Below are positions 1-13,400 of a stretch of 64,000 nt of DNA, piece by piece; within the stretch, counting starts at the first letter, position 1; each line of letters starts with the position of its first letter. Source of the DNA: Anaeramoeba ignava (taxonomy: Eukaryota; Metamonada; Anaeramoebidae). The stretch is from assembly GCA_028826165.1 (NCBI GenBank), contig JAPDFW010000140.1, positions 1 through 64,000 on the forward strand, given 5' to 3'. The notes beneath the pieces were generated by a model, which was not told where the DNA came from, made no database searches, and saw only the letters and a program-made list of their open reading frames with translations. The translations under genes and the position numbers were made by a program.

Positions 1-3000
1 GAATTCTTTTGTCTCATTTCTTCATTTTCATTTTTAATTGTTTGGTTTTCTTTTTTTAATATTTTATTTTCATTTTCATATTCATTTTGTAAAGAAGGTT
101 TTGTGATAATTTGACTTCTTGATAAATAATTTGATTGATTTGCTGTATTATCAAATCTTCCAGAATTAGATTTAAGTTTGAAATTTAGACTATCTGCAAA
201 TTGACTATTATTTCTTTTTCTAAAATCAAAATAACTTTTGAACTTCTTTTCAAAAAATGAGGATATTCAATTTCTATTGGTTTTTCAATTCCATATTTGG
301 GAATAACTCTTATTGAACTTCTGAATAAATCATCAATATTATCATTATCATTATCATTATCATCATCAATATAATTATAATTATCTAAATCTTTTGCTTC
401 ATTTAATTCTCTTTTAGTTTGGTTTCTCATATTTTCAAGATGTTTAATTTGTTGATCAATTTCATTTTTCAATAATTTATTAGTTTCTAAAAAGTTCAAT
501 CATTTTTATCAATATCTCTTTTTCTAATTCTTCTTTCATATTTTGAATTGCTTTGTTTCATTTCTTGATCATTTTCCTCCACCAGAATTTAGTTTACGAA
601 TTAATATACTTTTGCTGTTGGTTTTAATGATGATTTTGTTGATCAAACCAAATTCTTCATTTTCAATTTTTGTTGTTTAAGTTTTTAATAATTTATCTTT
701 GAGATGATCTTCTTGTTGAGAATCTTGTTCAGTTTGTGTATATTTTGATTCTTTTCTCTTTTAATTTTTCCAAATCTTTGGATAATTTTGCATTTGCATT
801 TTTCATTCTTCATCTTTTTGTAAAAGTTCTGTTTCAAGCATTTTTTTCTTCAAATCATTTGTTGTAAGAAATCTTCATCAATTTCTTCTTGATTAAGCAT
901 TTCAAGTTCTTCTCTTTTTCTTTCTTTTTTTCTTTTTCCAATTCTTCATTAACTTCTGCTTTTTCAAGTATTTTTGTTTAATTTTTGTTAATTTCTTTTT
1001 GCAATTCAATAATTTCAGTTTTTACTTTCAATTTTTCCTTTTTGTTTTCCATTTCTAATTCTTTGGATTTGATTTGCTCATCTAATTGTTTTAGTTTTTC
1101 TTTTTATTTTTAATTATTTCCAATAAATCTCTCTCAAATTCTTCAAGTTTTTGTTGTTCTCCATTTTCATTTTCATTTCCATCTTTTGAACTTTTTCTTT
1201 TTGCATTTTTCTAATTCTTCATTTTTAATTTCCATTTTCTTTTTTAATTCCATTTTTCATTTTTCAATTTTTAAATTCATCATTTAATTTATCCAATTCT
1301 TTTTGTAATTCTCCTTTTCATTAACAAGTTTTTGTAGATTTTCTTTTTGTTCTTTTTTTAATTTTTGTTTTCATTTTTTGTAATTTGAGATTGAATTTAA
1401 AAATTGCTCTTTTTGTTTCTGAATTTGTAATTTTTCTTCTTCAGAAGTTAAGGGTTTATTCATACTATTTTCTTGTAAATCACGAATTTGTTCTTCTTCA
1501 TAATTTTTGATTTTCATTTCAAGTTGGCTAATAATAGATTGATCTGTTTGTATTTCTTGTTCAACCATAACCTTTTCTTTTGATTGTTATTATTGTTATT
1601 GTTTTTGTTGAATCATCATTGCCTTTTCATATTCACAATTTTGTTCAAGTTGTGATTGTTGTTGAATAATTGCATCTTTCATTTTATCAAGAAATCTATT
1701 GATGGAATATTTTCAAATTCAGCAAATTCAGGATCAACAACTTTCAATTCTATTATTGCATTCTTTTTGGAATCCAATTCCATTTTCTCTTGTTTTAAAT
1801 TATGTATTCGTGTTTCATTTTTGATTTTTGATTTAATAAAATTAATTGGTTTCTCATTTCCTTTTATTTCTTTTTCTTGTTGAGAACTAAAAATTCTTCT
1901 GTATTTTGTTGATTGATCAATCATTACAACTGTTGGTTTTTCAAGACTTTGTGATCTAAAATGAGCAATTGATTCTTGGAGTATTTCTCCTCCAAACCCT
2001 GTTTCAATTAAATCTTCTTGTTGTTCTGTTAATTCGTTAATTTCTTGTCTTTGTTTTTCAATGATACTATCTTTTTCCCTTAATAAACTTGTTAATTGAT
2101 TTAATTTCTGTTCAATCATTCTTGATTTTACTGGATTTTCTGTGATTGTTTCTTTTCCGTCTAATGGCAAAGTATCCTCCTTTTCTGTTAATTCTTCATT
2201 AAATTCCTCTTTGATTTTCTTGTATTTTTCCTCTTCTTGAATAATTTGTGATTGTGTAAATTGTTTTTCTTTTTGGAGTTGTTGAATTTGTTCTTGTGCT
2301 TTTTGTCCAAATGTTGTGATTCTATTCAATTCTGTTTCAAGTGATTCAAGAATTTTTTGAGGTTTTTCTTTTTCGAATTTCTGAAGTTGTTTATTATCGA
2401 TAACATTAGATAAAATTGGTTTAATAATTTGGAAATCATCCTGATTAATTTGAGCAATAGGAGTTTTTATTTTTTTATTTTCTTGTTCAAGTTCTGCATA
2501 ATATTTATCCAATCTTTTCTTTTTATTATTAATATTTTGCAGTTCTTCTTCTATTGCTTGCATTTCTTTTTCAATTTGATTTTTCGGTAGATAAAGAGTT
2601 TCCTTTTTCCAAAATTGAATTATTTGATTTCATATCAGAATATAATTTCTTTTTCTTCAAGAATTTCCTTAAGTTTATTAGTATTTTTCATTTTCCAATC
2701 TAACAAGTTGAATATTTTCCATTTCTTGAATTTTGGGTTTGTGTTTCCTGTGTCTTTTATATAATCAGCTGTTTGTTTTTCCATAATATTTTCATTACAA
2801 TAACTCCTTTTTCTAATTCTCTTTTTAAATTCAATTCATTTTTGTTTTGCTTTTTAAGATGATATATTTCTTGTTCTTTTTCATTTTGAAATGTTTTCAA
2901 AAATGTTTTCTTTTGATTATCAAATTTTTCAATATTTTCAATAAATTCAAGAGATTTTTTTGCTCTTGGTTTTTTATAATCCATTATCTTGTTGTAAAGG

Positions 3001-4951
3001 AATTTGATTAAAACAATAGAAGGACCCTAATTTAAATTTAATTTTAATTTTAATTTTAATTTTTGATTTTAATTTTAATTTTAATTTTAAATTTTAATTT
3101 TAATTTTAATTTTAATTTTAATTTTAATTTAAATTTTAATTTAATTTTAATTTAATTTTAATTTTAATTTTAATTTTAATTTTAATTTTAATTTTAATTT
3201 AATTTAAATTTTAATTTAATTTAATTTTAATTTAATTTGAATTTATTTTAATTTTAATTTAATTTTAAATTTAATTTTAAATTTAATTTTAATTTAATTT
3301 GATTTAAATTTTATTTAATTTTAATTTAAATTTTAATTTAATTTTAATTTGATTTAATTTTAATTTTAATTTTAATTTAATTTAATTTTAATTTTAATTT
3401 TAATTTTAATTTAAATTTTAATTTGATTTTGATTTAATTTTATTTTAATTTTATTTTAATTTTAGATTTTCTACATCAGAAGTTTGTTTCCAAGTAAAAG
3501 CTCCACCAAATTCATTCCAATCTCCTTGAAATGATTGATCAATTTTATAAAATGCTAATTCTTGTTGAACTGAATAAAGAAGTTCACATGTATTTGTTAG
3601 TTCTTTTGTTTTTTTCACAAGTAATCCTGATTTAGTTCTTAATTGTTCTTTAACAAGATTATTTTCATGTGATAATTTATTATTTTCAGAAATTATTTTT
3701 GATAATTCTTCTTCTTGATCTTCAAATTTTTCTGATAATTCATCGTATTGTTTTTTGAGTTTAGAATATTTTTGATTTAAATTTTTAAATCTTCTTCAAG
3801 TTTGTTTTTTAATTCTTGTCTTCTAAATCTTTGATTTGCATGTTCTCTCATTTCATCAGAAACAGGAATTTCATTATATTTTTTTAAATTAGGTAAATAA
3901 AATATGACAAAATCTTGACAATGATCAAGTTCTGAAATTGGATTATTTTGAATTGATAAAATAGATAAATTTGAAATTTCTTTTAAATGAATGATATCTC
4001 TCAACTAAAATCAAATCAAAATTAAAATTATTTAAAATATTTAAAAATATTAAAATATTAAAAATTATTTAAAATATTAAAAAATATTTAAAATATTTTT
4101 TAAAATACATTTGTAAGGTTATTATTATTAAGTTTTAATTCTGTTAAATTGGATAATTTTTTAATTGAAGGTGTTATTCTTGTTATTTTATTTCCTGATA
4201 AATTTAAAACTTCAAGATGAATTAAATGATCTATTCCTTGAATTATTGAAATTTCATTATCACTTAAATCAAGAACCTTTAATTGAATTAAATTCTTTAA
4301 TCCATAAATCTTTTCAATAGAATTTCCATTTAAATTTAATTCTTTTAAATTTTTAAACCATCAAGTTTTTCAATATACTTTTTAAATTTAAAAAATTTTA
4401 ATTTTAATTTTTAATTTTTTAATTTTAATTTTAATTTTAATTTTTTAATTTTAAATTTTAATTTTAATTTTAATTTTAATTTTGAATTTAATTTTAAATT
4501 TACATGAATTGAACCTTCTTCTTTCTTATTTAAATGTAAATTTAATTCTATTATATCTAATAAATTCTCTTTCTTTTGATTTCTTCTTAATTAATTCTTC
4601 TGTAATATAACAAGGAAAATATTGAACTCCATTTCTTTTTTTTTAAAAAATTAATAAAATTAAAAGAAGAAAAATTTTTTTTTAATTTAAATTTTTTAAT
4701 TTAAATTTTTTTTTTTACGGTGTTTTGTTATTTAATGTTGATATTCTTTTTCTTGTACTTTTTTTTCGATTTGATAAAATATCGTTATTATTATTATTAT
4801 CGTTATTATTATTGTTATTTTTATTATTATTATTTTTGATATTTTTGTTTGGATTTTGATTTTTATTATTTTTTTTAATTAATTTATTTGTTTTTCTTTT
4901 TGGTTTTATTTCTCTTTTTGTTAAATCCATTGATTTTGAATTTTGTGACAT
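1..4951 (-). pseudogene. Centriolin-like LRR + coiled-coil gene, frame-disrupted, open at left edge
   Basis: From ATG 4951 a basic, Asn-rich leader (exon 4951-4719) joins across an intron (4635-4718) to a leucine-rich-repeat block, recreating a segment with ITEELIKK as in vertebrate centriolin. Further introns at 4378-4503, 4005-4108 and 3027-3474 are phase 0. The LRRs and their cap are followed by a coiled coil containing QQELAFYKID (near 3560), a stretch centriolin also carries just after its LRRs. Left of about 2980 only Glu/Lys/Gln/Asn-rich heptads remain, in separate open pieces such as 2563-1679 and 499-185. Frame breaks lie near 4590, at 4345-4357, at 3777-3789 and repeatedly below 2760. 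Centriolin acts at the centriole and in abscission; that role here is inferred. The locus is either decaying or carries uncorrected homopolymer indels. Family call is strong for the LRR end and weak for the left 3 kb. Confidence 0.7.
3027..3474 (-). repeat. TTTTAA-type low-complexity repeat filling an intron
   Basis: This intron of the centriolin-like gene has donor GTAGAA (GT at 3474-3473) and an AG acceptor at 3028-3027. It consists almost entirely of short TTTTAA/TTTAA units with no coding potential. Confidence 0.7.
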
Positions 4952-5029
4952 GAAAGCGTTATTTTATTTTAAAATAAAAAAATTTAAAAAAAAATGAAAA
5001 AAAATGAAAAAAAAAATGAAAAAAAATAA

Positions 5030-5580
5030 AATTTTTTCAATTTACGAAATCAACAAAAATTTAATCAATTCCATTCCACTTTTTTTATTTTATTTTATTT
5101 TTAAATCAATTCTAAAACAAAAATTTAATCAAATCAATTCCACTTTTTTCTTTTTTATTCCATTTTTAAATCAATTCCAAAATAAAAATTTAATCAAATC
5201 AATTCCACTTTTTTATTTCATTTCATTTTTAAATCAATTCCAAAATAAAATTAATTCAATTCCATTCCACTTTTTTATTTTATTTCATTTTTAAATCAAT
5301 TCCAAAATAAAAATTAATTCAATTCAATTCCACTTTTTTCTTTTTTATTCCATTGTTTAATTCAAAATTCAAAACAAAAATTTAATCAATTCAATTCCAC
5401 TTTTTTTATTTCATTTCATTTTTAAATCAATTTTAAAATAAAATTAATTCAAATTAAATCAAAAATCAAATCAAATCGATTCAATTCCACTTTTTTATTT
5501 CATTTCATTTTTAAATCAATTCCGAAATCAACAAAAATTTAATCAAATCAATTCCACTTTTTTCTTTTTTATTCCATTGT
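5030..5580. repeat. Degenerate tandem repeat, about 60-70 bp unit
   Basis: Several copies of a unit built from AAATCAATTCCAAAAT, ATTTAATCAA and ATTCCACTTTTTT precede the main minisatellite. Open frames here are short and low in complexity and are not taken as genes. Confidence 0.6.
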
Positions 5581-7870
5581 TTAATTCAATTTATTCTATT
5601 TATTTTGAATTAAATTTATTTTATTTTTTAATTAAATTTATTCTATTTATTTTCAATTAAATTTATTCCATTTTTTGAATTAAATTTATTCTATTTATTT
5701 TTAATTAAATTTATTTTATTTTTTGAATTAAATTTATTCCACTTTTTTAATTAAATTTATTCCACTTTTTGAATTAAATTTATTCCATTTATTTTTAATT
5801 AAATTTATTTTATTTTTTGAATTAAATTTATTCCACTTTTTTAATTAAATTTATTCCATTTATTTTTAATTAAATTTATTTTATTTTTTGAATTAAATTT
5901 ATTCCACTTTTTCAATTAAATTTATTTTATTTATTTTCAATTAAATTTATTCCATTTATTTTCAATTAAATTTATTCTACTTTTTGAATTAAATTTATTT
6001 TATTTATTTTCAATTAAATTTATTCCATTTATTTTGAATTAAATTTATTCCATTTATTTTGAATTAAATTTATTCCACTTTTTGAATTAAATTTATTCTT
6101 TTTATTTTGAATTAAATTTATTCTATTTATTTTGAATTAAATTTATTCCATTTTTTCAATTAAATTTATTTTATTTTTCTAATTAAATTTATTCCATTTT
6201 TTGAATTAAATTTATTCTATTTATTTTTAATTAAATTTATTCCATTTATTGAATTAAATTTATTCTATTTTTTTTGAATTAAATTTATTCCATTTTTTTT
6301 GAATTAAATTTATTCCACTTTTTGAATTAAATTTATTCCACTTTTTGAATTAAATTTATTCCACTTTTTGAATTAAATTTATTCTATTTATTTTCAATTA
6401 AATTTATTCTACTTATTTTCAATTAAATTTATTTTATTTATTTTCAATTAAATTTATTCCATTTATTCAATTAAATTTATTCCATTTTTTCAATTAAATT
6501 TATTTCATTTTTTCAATTAAATTTATTCCATTTATTTTCAATTAAATTTATTCCATTTTTTGAATTAAATTTATTCTATTTATTTTGAATTAAATTTATT
6601 TTATTTCCAATTAAATTTATTCCACTTTTTGAATTAAATTTATTCCATTTTTTTTCAATTAAATTTATTCTTTTTATTTTCAATTAAATTTATTCCACTT
6701 TTTGAATTAAATTTATTCCACTTTTCCAATTAAATTTATTCTATTATTTTCAATTAAATTTATTCCATTTATTTTCAATTAAATTTATTCCATTTATTTT
6801 CAATTAAATTTATTCCACTTTTCCAATTAAATTTATTCCATTTATTTTCAATTAAATTTATTCTATTTATTTTGAATTAAATTTATTCTATTTATTTTCA
6901 ATTAAATTTATTCCACTTTTTGAATTAAATTTATTCCAATTTTTTAATTAAATTTATTCTTTTTATTTTCAATTAAATTTATTCCACTTTTTGAATTAAA
7001 TTTATTCCACTTTTTGAATTAAATTTATTCCACTTTTTTTTCAATTAAATTTATTCTATTTTTTCAATTAAATTTATTCCACTTTTTGAATTAAATTTAT
7101 TCCACTTTTTGAATTAAATTTATTCCACTTTTTTTTCAATTAAATTTATTCCACTTTTTGAATTAAATTTATTCTATTTATTTTCAATTAAATTTATTCC
7201 ACTTTTTGAATTAAATTTATTTTATTTTTTGAATTAAATTTATTCTATTTTTTCAATTAAATTTATTTTATTTTTTTTCAATTAAATTTATTTTATTTAT
7301 TTTGAATTAAATTTATTCTATTTATTTTCAATTAAATTTATTCCACTTTTTCAATTAAATTTATTTTATTTTTTTTCAATTAAATTTATTCCATTTTTCT
7401 AATTAAATTTATTCTATTTATTTCAATTAAATTTATTCCAATTTTTTAATTAAATTTATTCCATTTATTCAATTAAATTTATTCCACTTATTTTCAATTA
7501 AATTTATTCCATTTATTTTCAATTAAATTTATTCTATTTTTTCAATTAAATTTATTCCACTTTTTGAATTAAATTTATTCCATTTATTTTTTCAATTAAA
7601 TTTATTTTATTTATTTTTAATTAAATTTATTCTATTTATTTTTAATTAAATTTATTCTATTTATTCAATTAAATTTATTCTATTTATTTTTAATTAAATT
7701 TATTTTATTTATTTTCAATTAAATTTATTCCATTTATATTCAATTAAATTTATTTTATTTATTTTTAATTAAATTTATTCTATTTATTTTTAATTAAATT
7801 TATTCCATTTATTCAATTAAATTTATTCCACTTTTCCAATTAAATTTATTCTATTATTTTCAATTAAATT
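5580..7870. repeat. 2.3-kb minisatellite, 22-28 bp unit, about 90 copies
   Basis: The unit is a nearly invariant 13-bp core AATTAAATTTATT followed by a variable spacer of 9 to 15 bp (for example CCACTTTTTG or CTATTTATTTTC). It fills the space between the divergent starts of the centriolin-like gene (4951) and the acyltransferase gene (8026). No gene is seen inside it. Unit length varies too much, and the spacers are too similar, for a CRISPR array. Confidence 0.9.
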
Positions 7871-8025
7871 TTTTTTGAATTAAATTTTTTTTGATTTCAT
7901 TTTTTTTGATTTCATTTTTTTTATCTAATTGTTTTGTTTTGTTTTGTTTCTTTTTATAATTGTTAATTTTAAAAACAAATTGTTATTGTTATTTTTGCAT
8001 TTTATTATCAAAAATCAAAATATAA

Positions 8026-9604
8026 ATGGAAAAACCAAAAGAAGAAAAAAAATTCATTCAAAAAATGAAGTATCGACATGCATTTCAATCACGACCTTCA
8101 ATGATTGAAGAAGCGCCTAACCCAAGAACAATATCAACTGGAGCTCGAAACCTAGGCATGGTTCTTTTGATACTTGTTTTTGTGGAGAAAATTGTATCGA
8201 ATGTTGAAAAAGGTGAACCAATGGTTGATTTACATTTACTTTTTCATCTGACTTCAGGATTGATTAGTGTTCTATTTATTACATTTGTATCTGATTCATT
8301 ATTCTTGCTTTAGAAATATTTCTCTTTCTTTTTTTCTATTATTAACTTATTCATTGTTTCTTCCATTTTTTTTATTTTTTGTCATTTTAGATAATGACCG
8401 TTTGGTGTTTTAATATTTTTTTTATTGAAAAGCTTTTAATTAAAGAAGTCATTTCGGAAAAAATCGCTTATATCGTATATTCAATTAGTCAAATCATATT
8501 ATTCTCTGTACCAACTTATTTTGCACTTACTTGGAATTTATCAATCGGTAAAAATCTTATTTTAAAAAATTTTTTGCTTTTTTTTTTCAAATTTTTGCTT
8601 TTTTCTTAAAAATTTTTTTCTTCATTCTCCTTTCATTTTTTTTCAATAATTTCCTTTAATATATCATTTCAAAAACTCTTTTTCAATTTAATCTTCAAAA
8701 TGATTCAAAAGTGAGTCGAGGATCAGTTTCACTTCAAATGGCAGTTTATTTGATGAAAACTCATTCATTTTTTTTCACCAACCGAAAAAGAATTAAAAAG
8801 AAAATGAACAACGAACCAGAGAAGAAGAAGAATGAAGAAAAAAAAGAAACGAAAGAAGAAGAAGCGAAGAGCACGAAATACAAATACGAACCAAGCAAAA
8901 ACACAGTTCAACATTTTACGTTATTTTTATTATATCCAACACTTGTTTATGAACAAGAATATCCACGAACCAAAAAAAGAAGTTGGAAATCAATTGCGAA
9001 GTATTTATCATTGATGATTGGAAGCTTCTTTCTTTTATATTTGAATATCAATTATTTTATGATTCCCGCGTTTAAAGAAGCATTAGAAAAGAATTTTATC
9101 CGAATCATGATCAAACTTGCAGTTCCTTCAGTTCTTTCTTGGTTGTTATTATTTTTCGGTGTTTTTCATTGCTTACTCAATTTGATTGCAGAATTCTTCA
9201 TGTTTGCCGATCGCAAGTTTTATAGCGATTGGTGGAATGCGAAAACATTTGATGAATTTTGGAACAAATGGAATACTTTAGTTTATGAATGGTTTCATCG
9301 ACATATTTATCTTGATTCAATGACTGATATGAATATTCCAAGGCCTTTGGCTATGGTTCTTGTTTTTTTAGTTTCTGCTCTTTGGCATGAGTTTATTATT
9401 TCTACTTCGTTCTTGTTTTTCCGTCCTTATATGGCTGCTTCAATGATGGGTCAATTTAGTGTCATTTATTTTACTAAGATCCCTTTTATTCGTGATTCTG
9501 GTTTGGGAAATATTGTTTTGTGGTTGTGTTTAACTGTTGGTCAATCTATTGTTTATATTGGTTATTCCCTTTTTTATTTTTCGAAATTTCCCATTCAAAA
9601 TTAA
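8026..9604 (+). CDS. MBOAT acyltransferase, DGAT1/SOAT (ACAT) family
   Basis: Three exons, 8026-8286, 8391-8547 and 8712-9604, encode 436 aa; the phases match and the total is a multiple of three. The protein is multi-spanning and should sit in the ER, moving a fatty acyl group from acyl-CoA to diacylglycerol or sterol. Visible family marks are PTLVYEQEYPR, the FYxDWWN signature as FYSDWWNAKTFDEFWNKWN, and SALWHEF carrying the likely catalytic His. The segments LKLAVPSVLSWL, MMGQ and LTVGQ look more like DGAT1 than sterol O-acyltransferase, but the substrate cannot be fixed by eye. The Lys/Glu-rich loop near residues 170-200 is lineage specific. The length is slightly below animal DGAT1. Confidence 0.9.
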
Positions 9605-9960
9605 AAACGAAATTAAAAATGAAATTAAAATTAAAATTAAAATTGAAATTAAAAATGAAATTGAAATTGAAATTAAAATTAAAATCAAATTAAAATTAAA
9701 ATTAAAATCAAAAATGAAATTCATTTATGAAATTAAAATTAAAATTAAAATTAAAATTAAAATTAAAATTAAAATTAAAATTCAAATTAAAATTAAAATT
9801 AAAATTAAAATTAAAATTAAAATTAAAATTAAAATTAAAATTAAAATTAAAATTAAAATTAAAATTAAAATTAAAATTAAAATTAAAATTAAAATTAAAA
9901 TTAAAATTAAAATTAAAATTAAAATTAAAATTAAAATTAAAATTAAAAATGAAATCGGAT
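9600..9960. repeat. (AAAATT)n hexamer tract
   Basis: This nearly pure AAAATT repeat lies directly downstream of the acyltransferase stop codon. It is open in several frames as poly Lys/Ile or Lys/Leu, which I treat as repeat artefacts. Confidence 0.9.
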
Positions 9961-10134
9961 AAAATTTCAACTCAAAAAATTTCTTTTCAAAAATCAAAAA
10001 TGAAAAACAAATTTTTCTTTTCTTTTTTTTTCTTTTTTTCTTTTTTCTTTTTTTCTTTTGGATTAATTGATTTGGTTTTTGATCTTAAAAAACCTTCAAA
10101 TCAGAAACTGATAAAAGAAGGAAATTTTTTTTAA

Positions 10135-10484
10135 AAAAAAAACAAGGAAGATTTTTAATTGAAGAAGGAATTCGGACTATGAATTTTCTTTTTTGAATTA
10201 TTTCTTTTGAATTATTTTTTTGTAAATTATTTAAATTATTTTTTTTTTGAATTATTTCTTTTTTGTATTATTTCTTTTTTATATTATTTTTTGTAAATTA
10301 TTTCTTGTAAATTATTTCTTGTAAATTATTTCTTTTTTGAATTATTTCTTTTTTGAATTATTTTTGTATTATTTTTTTTTAAATTATTTCTTTTAAATTA
10401 TTTTTTTTAAATTATTTTTTTTGAATTATTTCTTGTAAATTATTTCTTGTAAATTATTTCTTTGTTAAATTAAATTATATTAAA
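10135..10484. repeat. Spacer of ATTATTTCTT-like units between convergent genes
   Basis: T-rich units such as GAATTATTTCTTTTTT and TGTAAATTATTTCT repeat with irregular length between the 3' ends of the acyltransferase and the SH3 scaffold. No gene is seen. Confidence 0.6.
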
Positions 10485-13400
10485 TTAAATGTGTGAAATT
10501 TGAACAGGAGTTTTCTTTCCATTAACAAGCACACAATCCAAAATACCAATTTCTTCATTAACAACAATAACAAGCGCTGAAGGTTCTTTTGCTGAAAATT
10601 CTGAACCTAATTTTTCACCTTTTGCAAACATAATTTTTGAAATTCCTTGAGGAATATTTGAAATACTTGCGATTTGTCCATCACAAACTTCAATTTTAAG
10701 AGCATTTTTATCAAGTTTTATTGGAGGTGATTGTAGTGTAACTTTTTCTGATTTTTCTTCTTCTGTTCTTTGAGGTGATTTTGATAATCCTGGTTGTTTT
10801 CCTAAAGAGGGACCTCTTGTTTTTGTGTTTTGCATTGGACTTCTTCTTTTTGGTATTTGTTGAGCAACAAATGGATTTTGTGAAAATGCATTTGGTGGAT
10901 TTGTTTCTTTTTTTGGAAATTCTTGTTTTGGTGGAATTTCTTTTTTAGGAAATGTTTTTTTAGGAAATGTTTTTGGTGGAAATTCTTGTTTTGGTTGTTC
11001 TTGATTTTGAATTTCTTGATTTTGAACTTCTTGATTTTGAATTTCTTGTTTTTGAACTTCTTGTTTTGGTGGAAATTCTTGTTTGGGTGGAAATTCTTGT
11101 TTTGGTGGAATGTCTTGTTTTTGAATTTCTGGTTTTGGTGGAAATTCTTGTTTTTGAATTTCTGGTTTTGGTGGAAATTCTTGTTTTGGAATTATTTCTT
11201 GAATTGGTGGAGTTTCTTGATTTGGTGGAAATTCTTGAATTGGTGGAATTTCTTTTTTTGGTGGTAATTCTTTTTTTGGTGGTAATTCTTGCGGTTGTGA
11301 TGGCACTTTTCTTAATTTTGGTTGTTCTATTGGTACTGATGTTTCTGATGGTAATGTTTTTGTTTTTTGTATTCCAAGTGGTTGTTCTGGTTCTTTCGTT
11401 TCTTCTTCCTTTGGTTCTTCTTTTTTGTCCTTTTTTCTTGTTGGTCTTCTTTTTTTTTGATTTCTTGATCTTCTTATGGGTTTTTTAACTGTTTCAAGTT
11501 TTGTAACAGCTTCTGTAGTTTGTTGAATTTGTTCAGCAATTATTTCTTCTTCGGTCTTTTTTATTTTTTTTTTTTCAATTAATTTTCATGTTTTAGGTTA
11601 ATTTTCGGTTAAATATTTTTTCTTTCATGTTTTTATTTAATTTATGAATATTTTCATTTAGTTTTCATGTTTTTTAATTTTATTTTTAATATTTTTTTTT
11701 CATTTCAAAAAAAAATACCTTCGCTCTTTCGACAAAATCTCCTGGAAAATAACCTTCCTCTAAAGTATCTACACGAGCACCATAAAACCAACCTTCGCCA
11801 GCATCTTCATAAAAAAACAATTCAGTGCCCAGTTCGAGCTGTAATTGACCTTCATCTTCTGGAAAAAATTCTCCAATAGCAATCATTTTGACAGGCTGCT
11901 CTTCTTGAGGTGTATTTAAAGTTTCCTCTAAAATTCTCTCTATGCTTTGCTCACGCTTTTCATCCTCGAGTTTAGTGCTGAGAGTTTCAAGAGAAACATC
12001 AGGGATTTTATCTGGAGGACGAGGAGTTATGTCGGATAATTTGGGTCTAGCCATACTCATCGGACGCATTCCCATTGGTGATTTTCCAGCAAAAAGAGCT
12101 TCCAAATTAGCTTTTCGGCTGCTATGTTCTTGTTTAGAGATTCCAGTGGAAACTGTTGAACTTCTGAGTCTACCTTTTCGTTGTTGTTCTTCATCAGGAT
12201 TTGTTGGTTTAAGAAATCCGAGTTTATTCGGATCTATTTTTCCTGTCGACCGTTTTTCATCTGGTCCGCGTCCGCTTTGTTCTCTTCGCCCCATATTTTG
12301 TGGTCCTCCTCCTCGTCGTGCTCTTCCTCTTACGGGCAAAGTTGGTGGTTGTTGTTGTTCATTTCTATTTTGTTCTTGTGGTGATGGCATTCGTGCTCTT
12401 CGTGCTCTTCCTCTTACTGGTAATGTTGGTGGTTGATCTCCTTGGTTTTGTTCTTGTGGTAATGGCATCCGTGAACGTGGTCCTCCTCGTCGTGCTCTTC
12501 CTCTTACTGGTAATGTTGGTGGTTGATCTCCTTGGTTTTGTTCTTTAATTCAAAAATTTTCCATTTAAAATGAATTTATATTTGAATTTATATTTGAATT
12601 TAAAATTAATTTATATTTGAATTTATATTTAAATTTAATTTATATTTAAATTTAAAATTAATTTATATTTAAATTTAAAATTAATTTATATTTAAATTTA
12701 AAATTAATTTATATTTAAATTTAAAATTAATTTATATTTAAATTTAAAATTAATTTATATTTAAATTTAAAATTAATTTATATTTAAATTTAAAATTAAT
12801 TTATATTTAAATTTATATTTAAAATTAATTTATATTTAAATTTAAAATTAATTTATATTTAAATTTAAAATTAATTTATATTTAAATTTAAAATTAATTT
12901 ATATTTAAGTTTAAAATTAATTTATATTTAAGTTTATATTAATTTATATTTAAATTTATATTTAAAATTAATTTATATTTAAATTTAAAATTAATTTATA
13001 TTTATATTTAAGTTTATATTAATTTATATTTAAATTTAAAATTAATTTATATTTAAATTTAAAATTAATTTATATTTAAATTTAAAATTAATTTATATTT
13101 AAATTTAAAATTAATTTATATTTAAATTTAAAATTTAATTTATATTTAAATTTTATATTTAAATTTAATTTATATTTAAATTTAAAATTAATTTATATTT
13201 AAATTTATATTTAAAATTAATTTATATTTAAATTTAAAATTAATTTATATTTATATTTAAGTTTAAAATTAATTTATATTTAAGTTTAAAAATTAATTTA
13301 TATTTGAATTTAAATTTAATTTATATTTAAATTTAAAATTAATTTATATTTAAATTTAAATTTATATTTATATTTAAAATTAATTTATATTTAAATTTAA

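Noticed and set aside
5580-7870. CRISPR-like repeat array
   Set aside because: Unit length drifts between 22 and 28 bp, spacers are near-copies of each other, and the setting is a spliced eukaryotic genome.
9530-10134. Lys/Ile and Lys/Leu open frames after the acyltransferase
   Set aside because: They are pure AAAATT repeat; no promoter-like leader or conserved residues.
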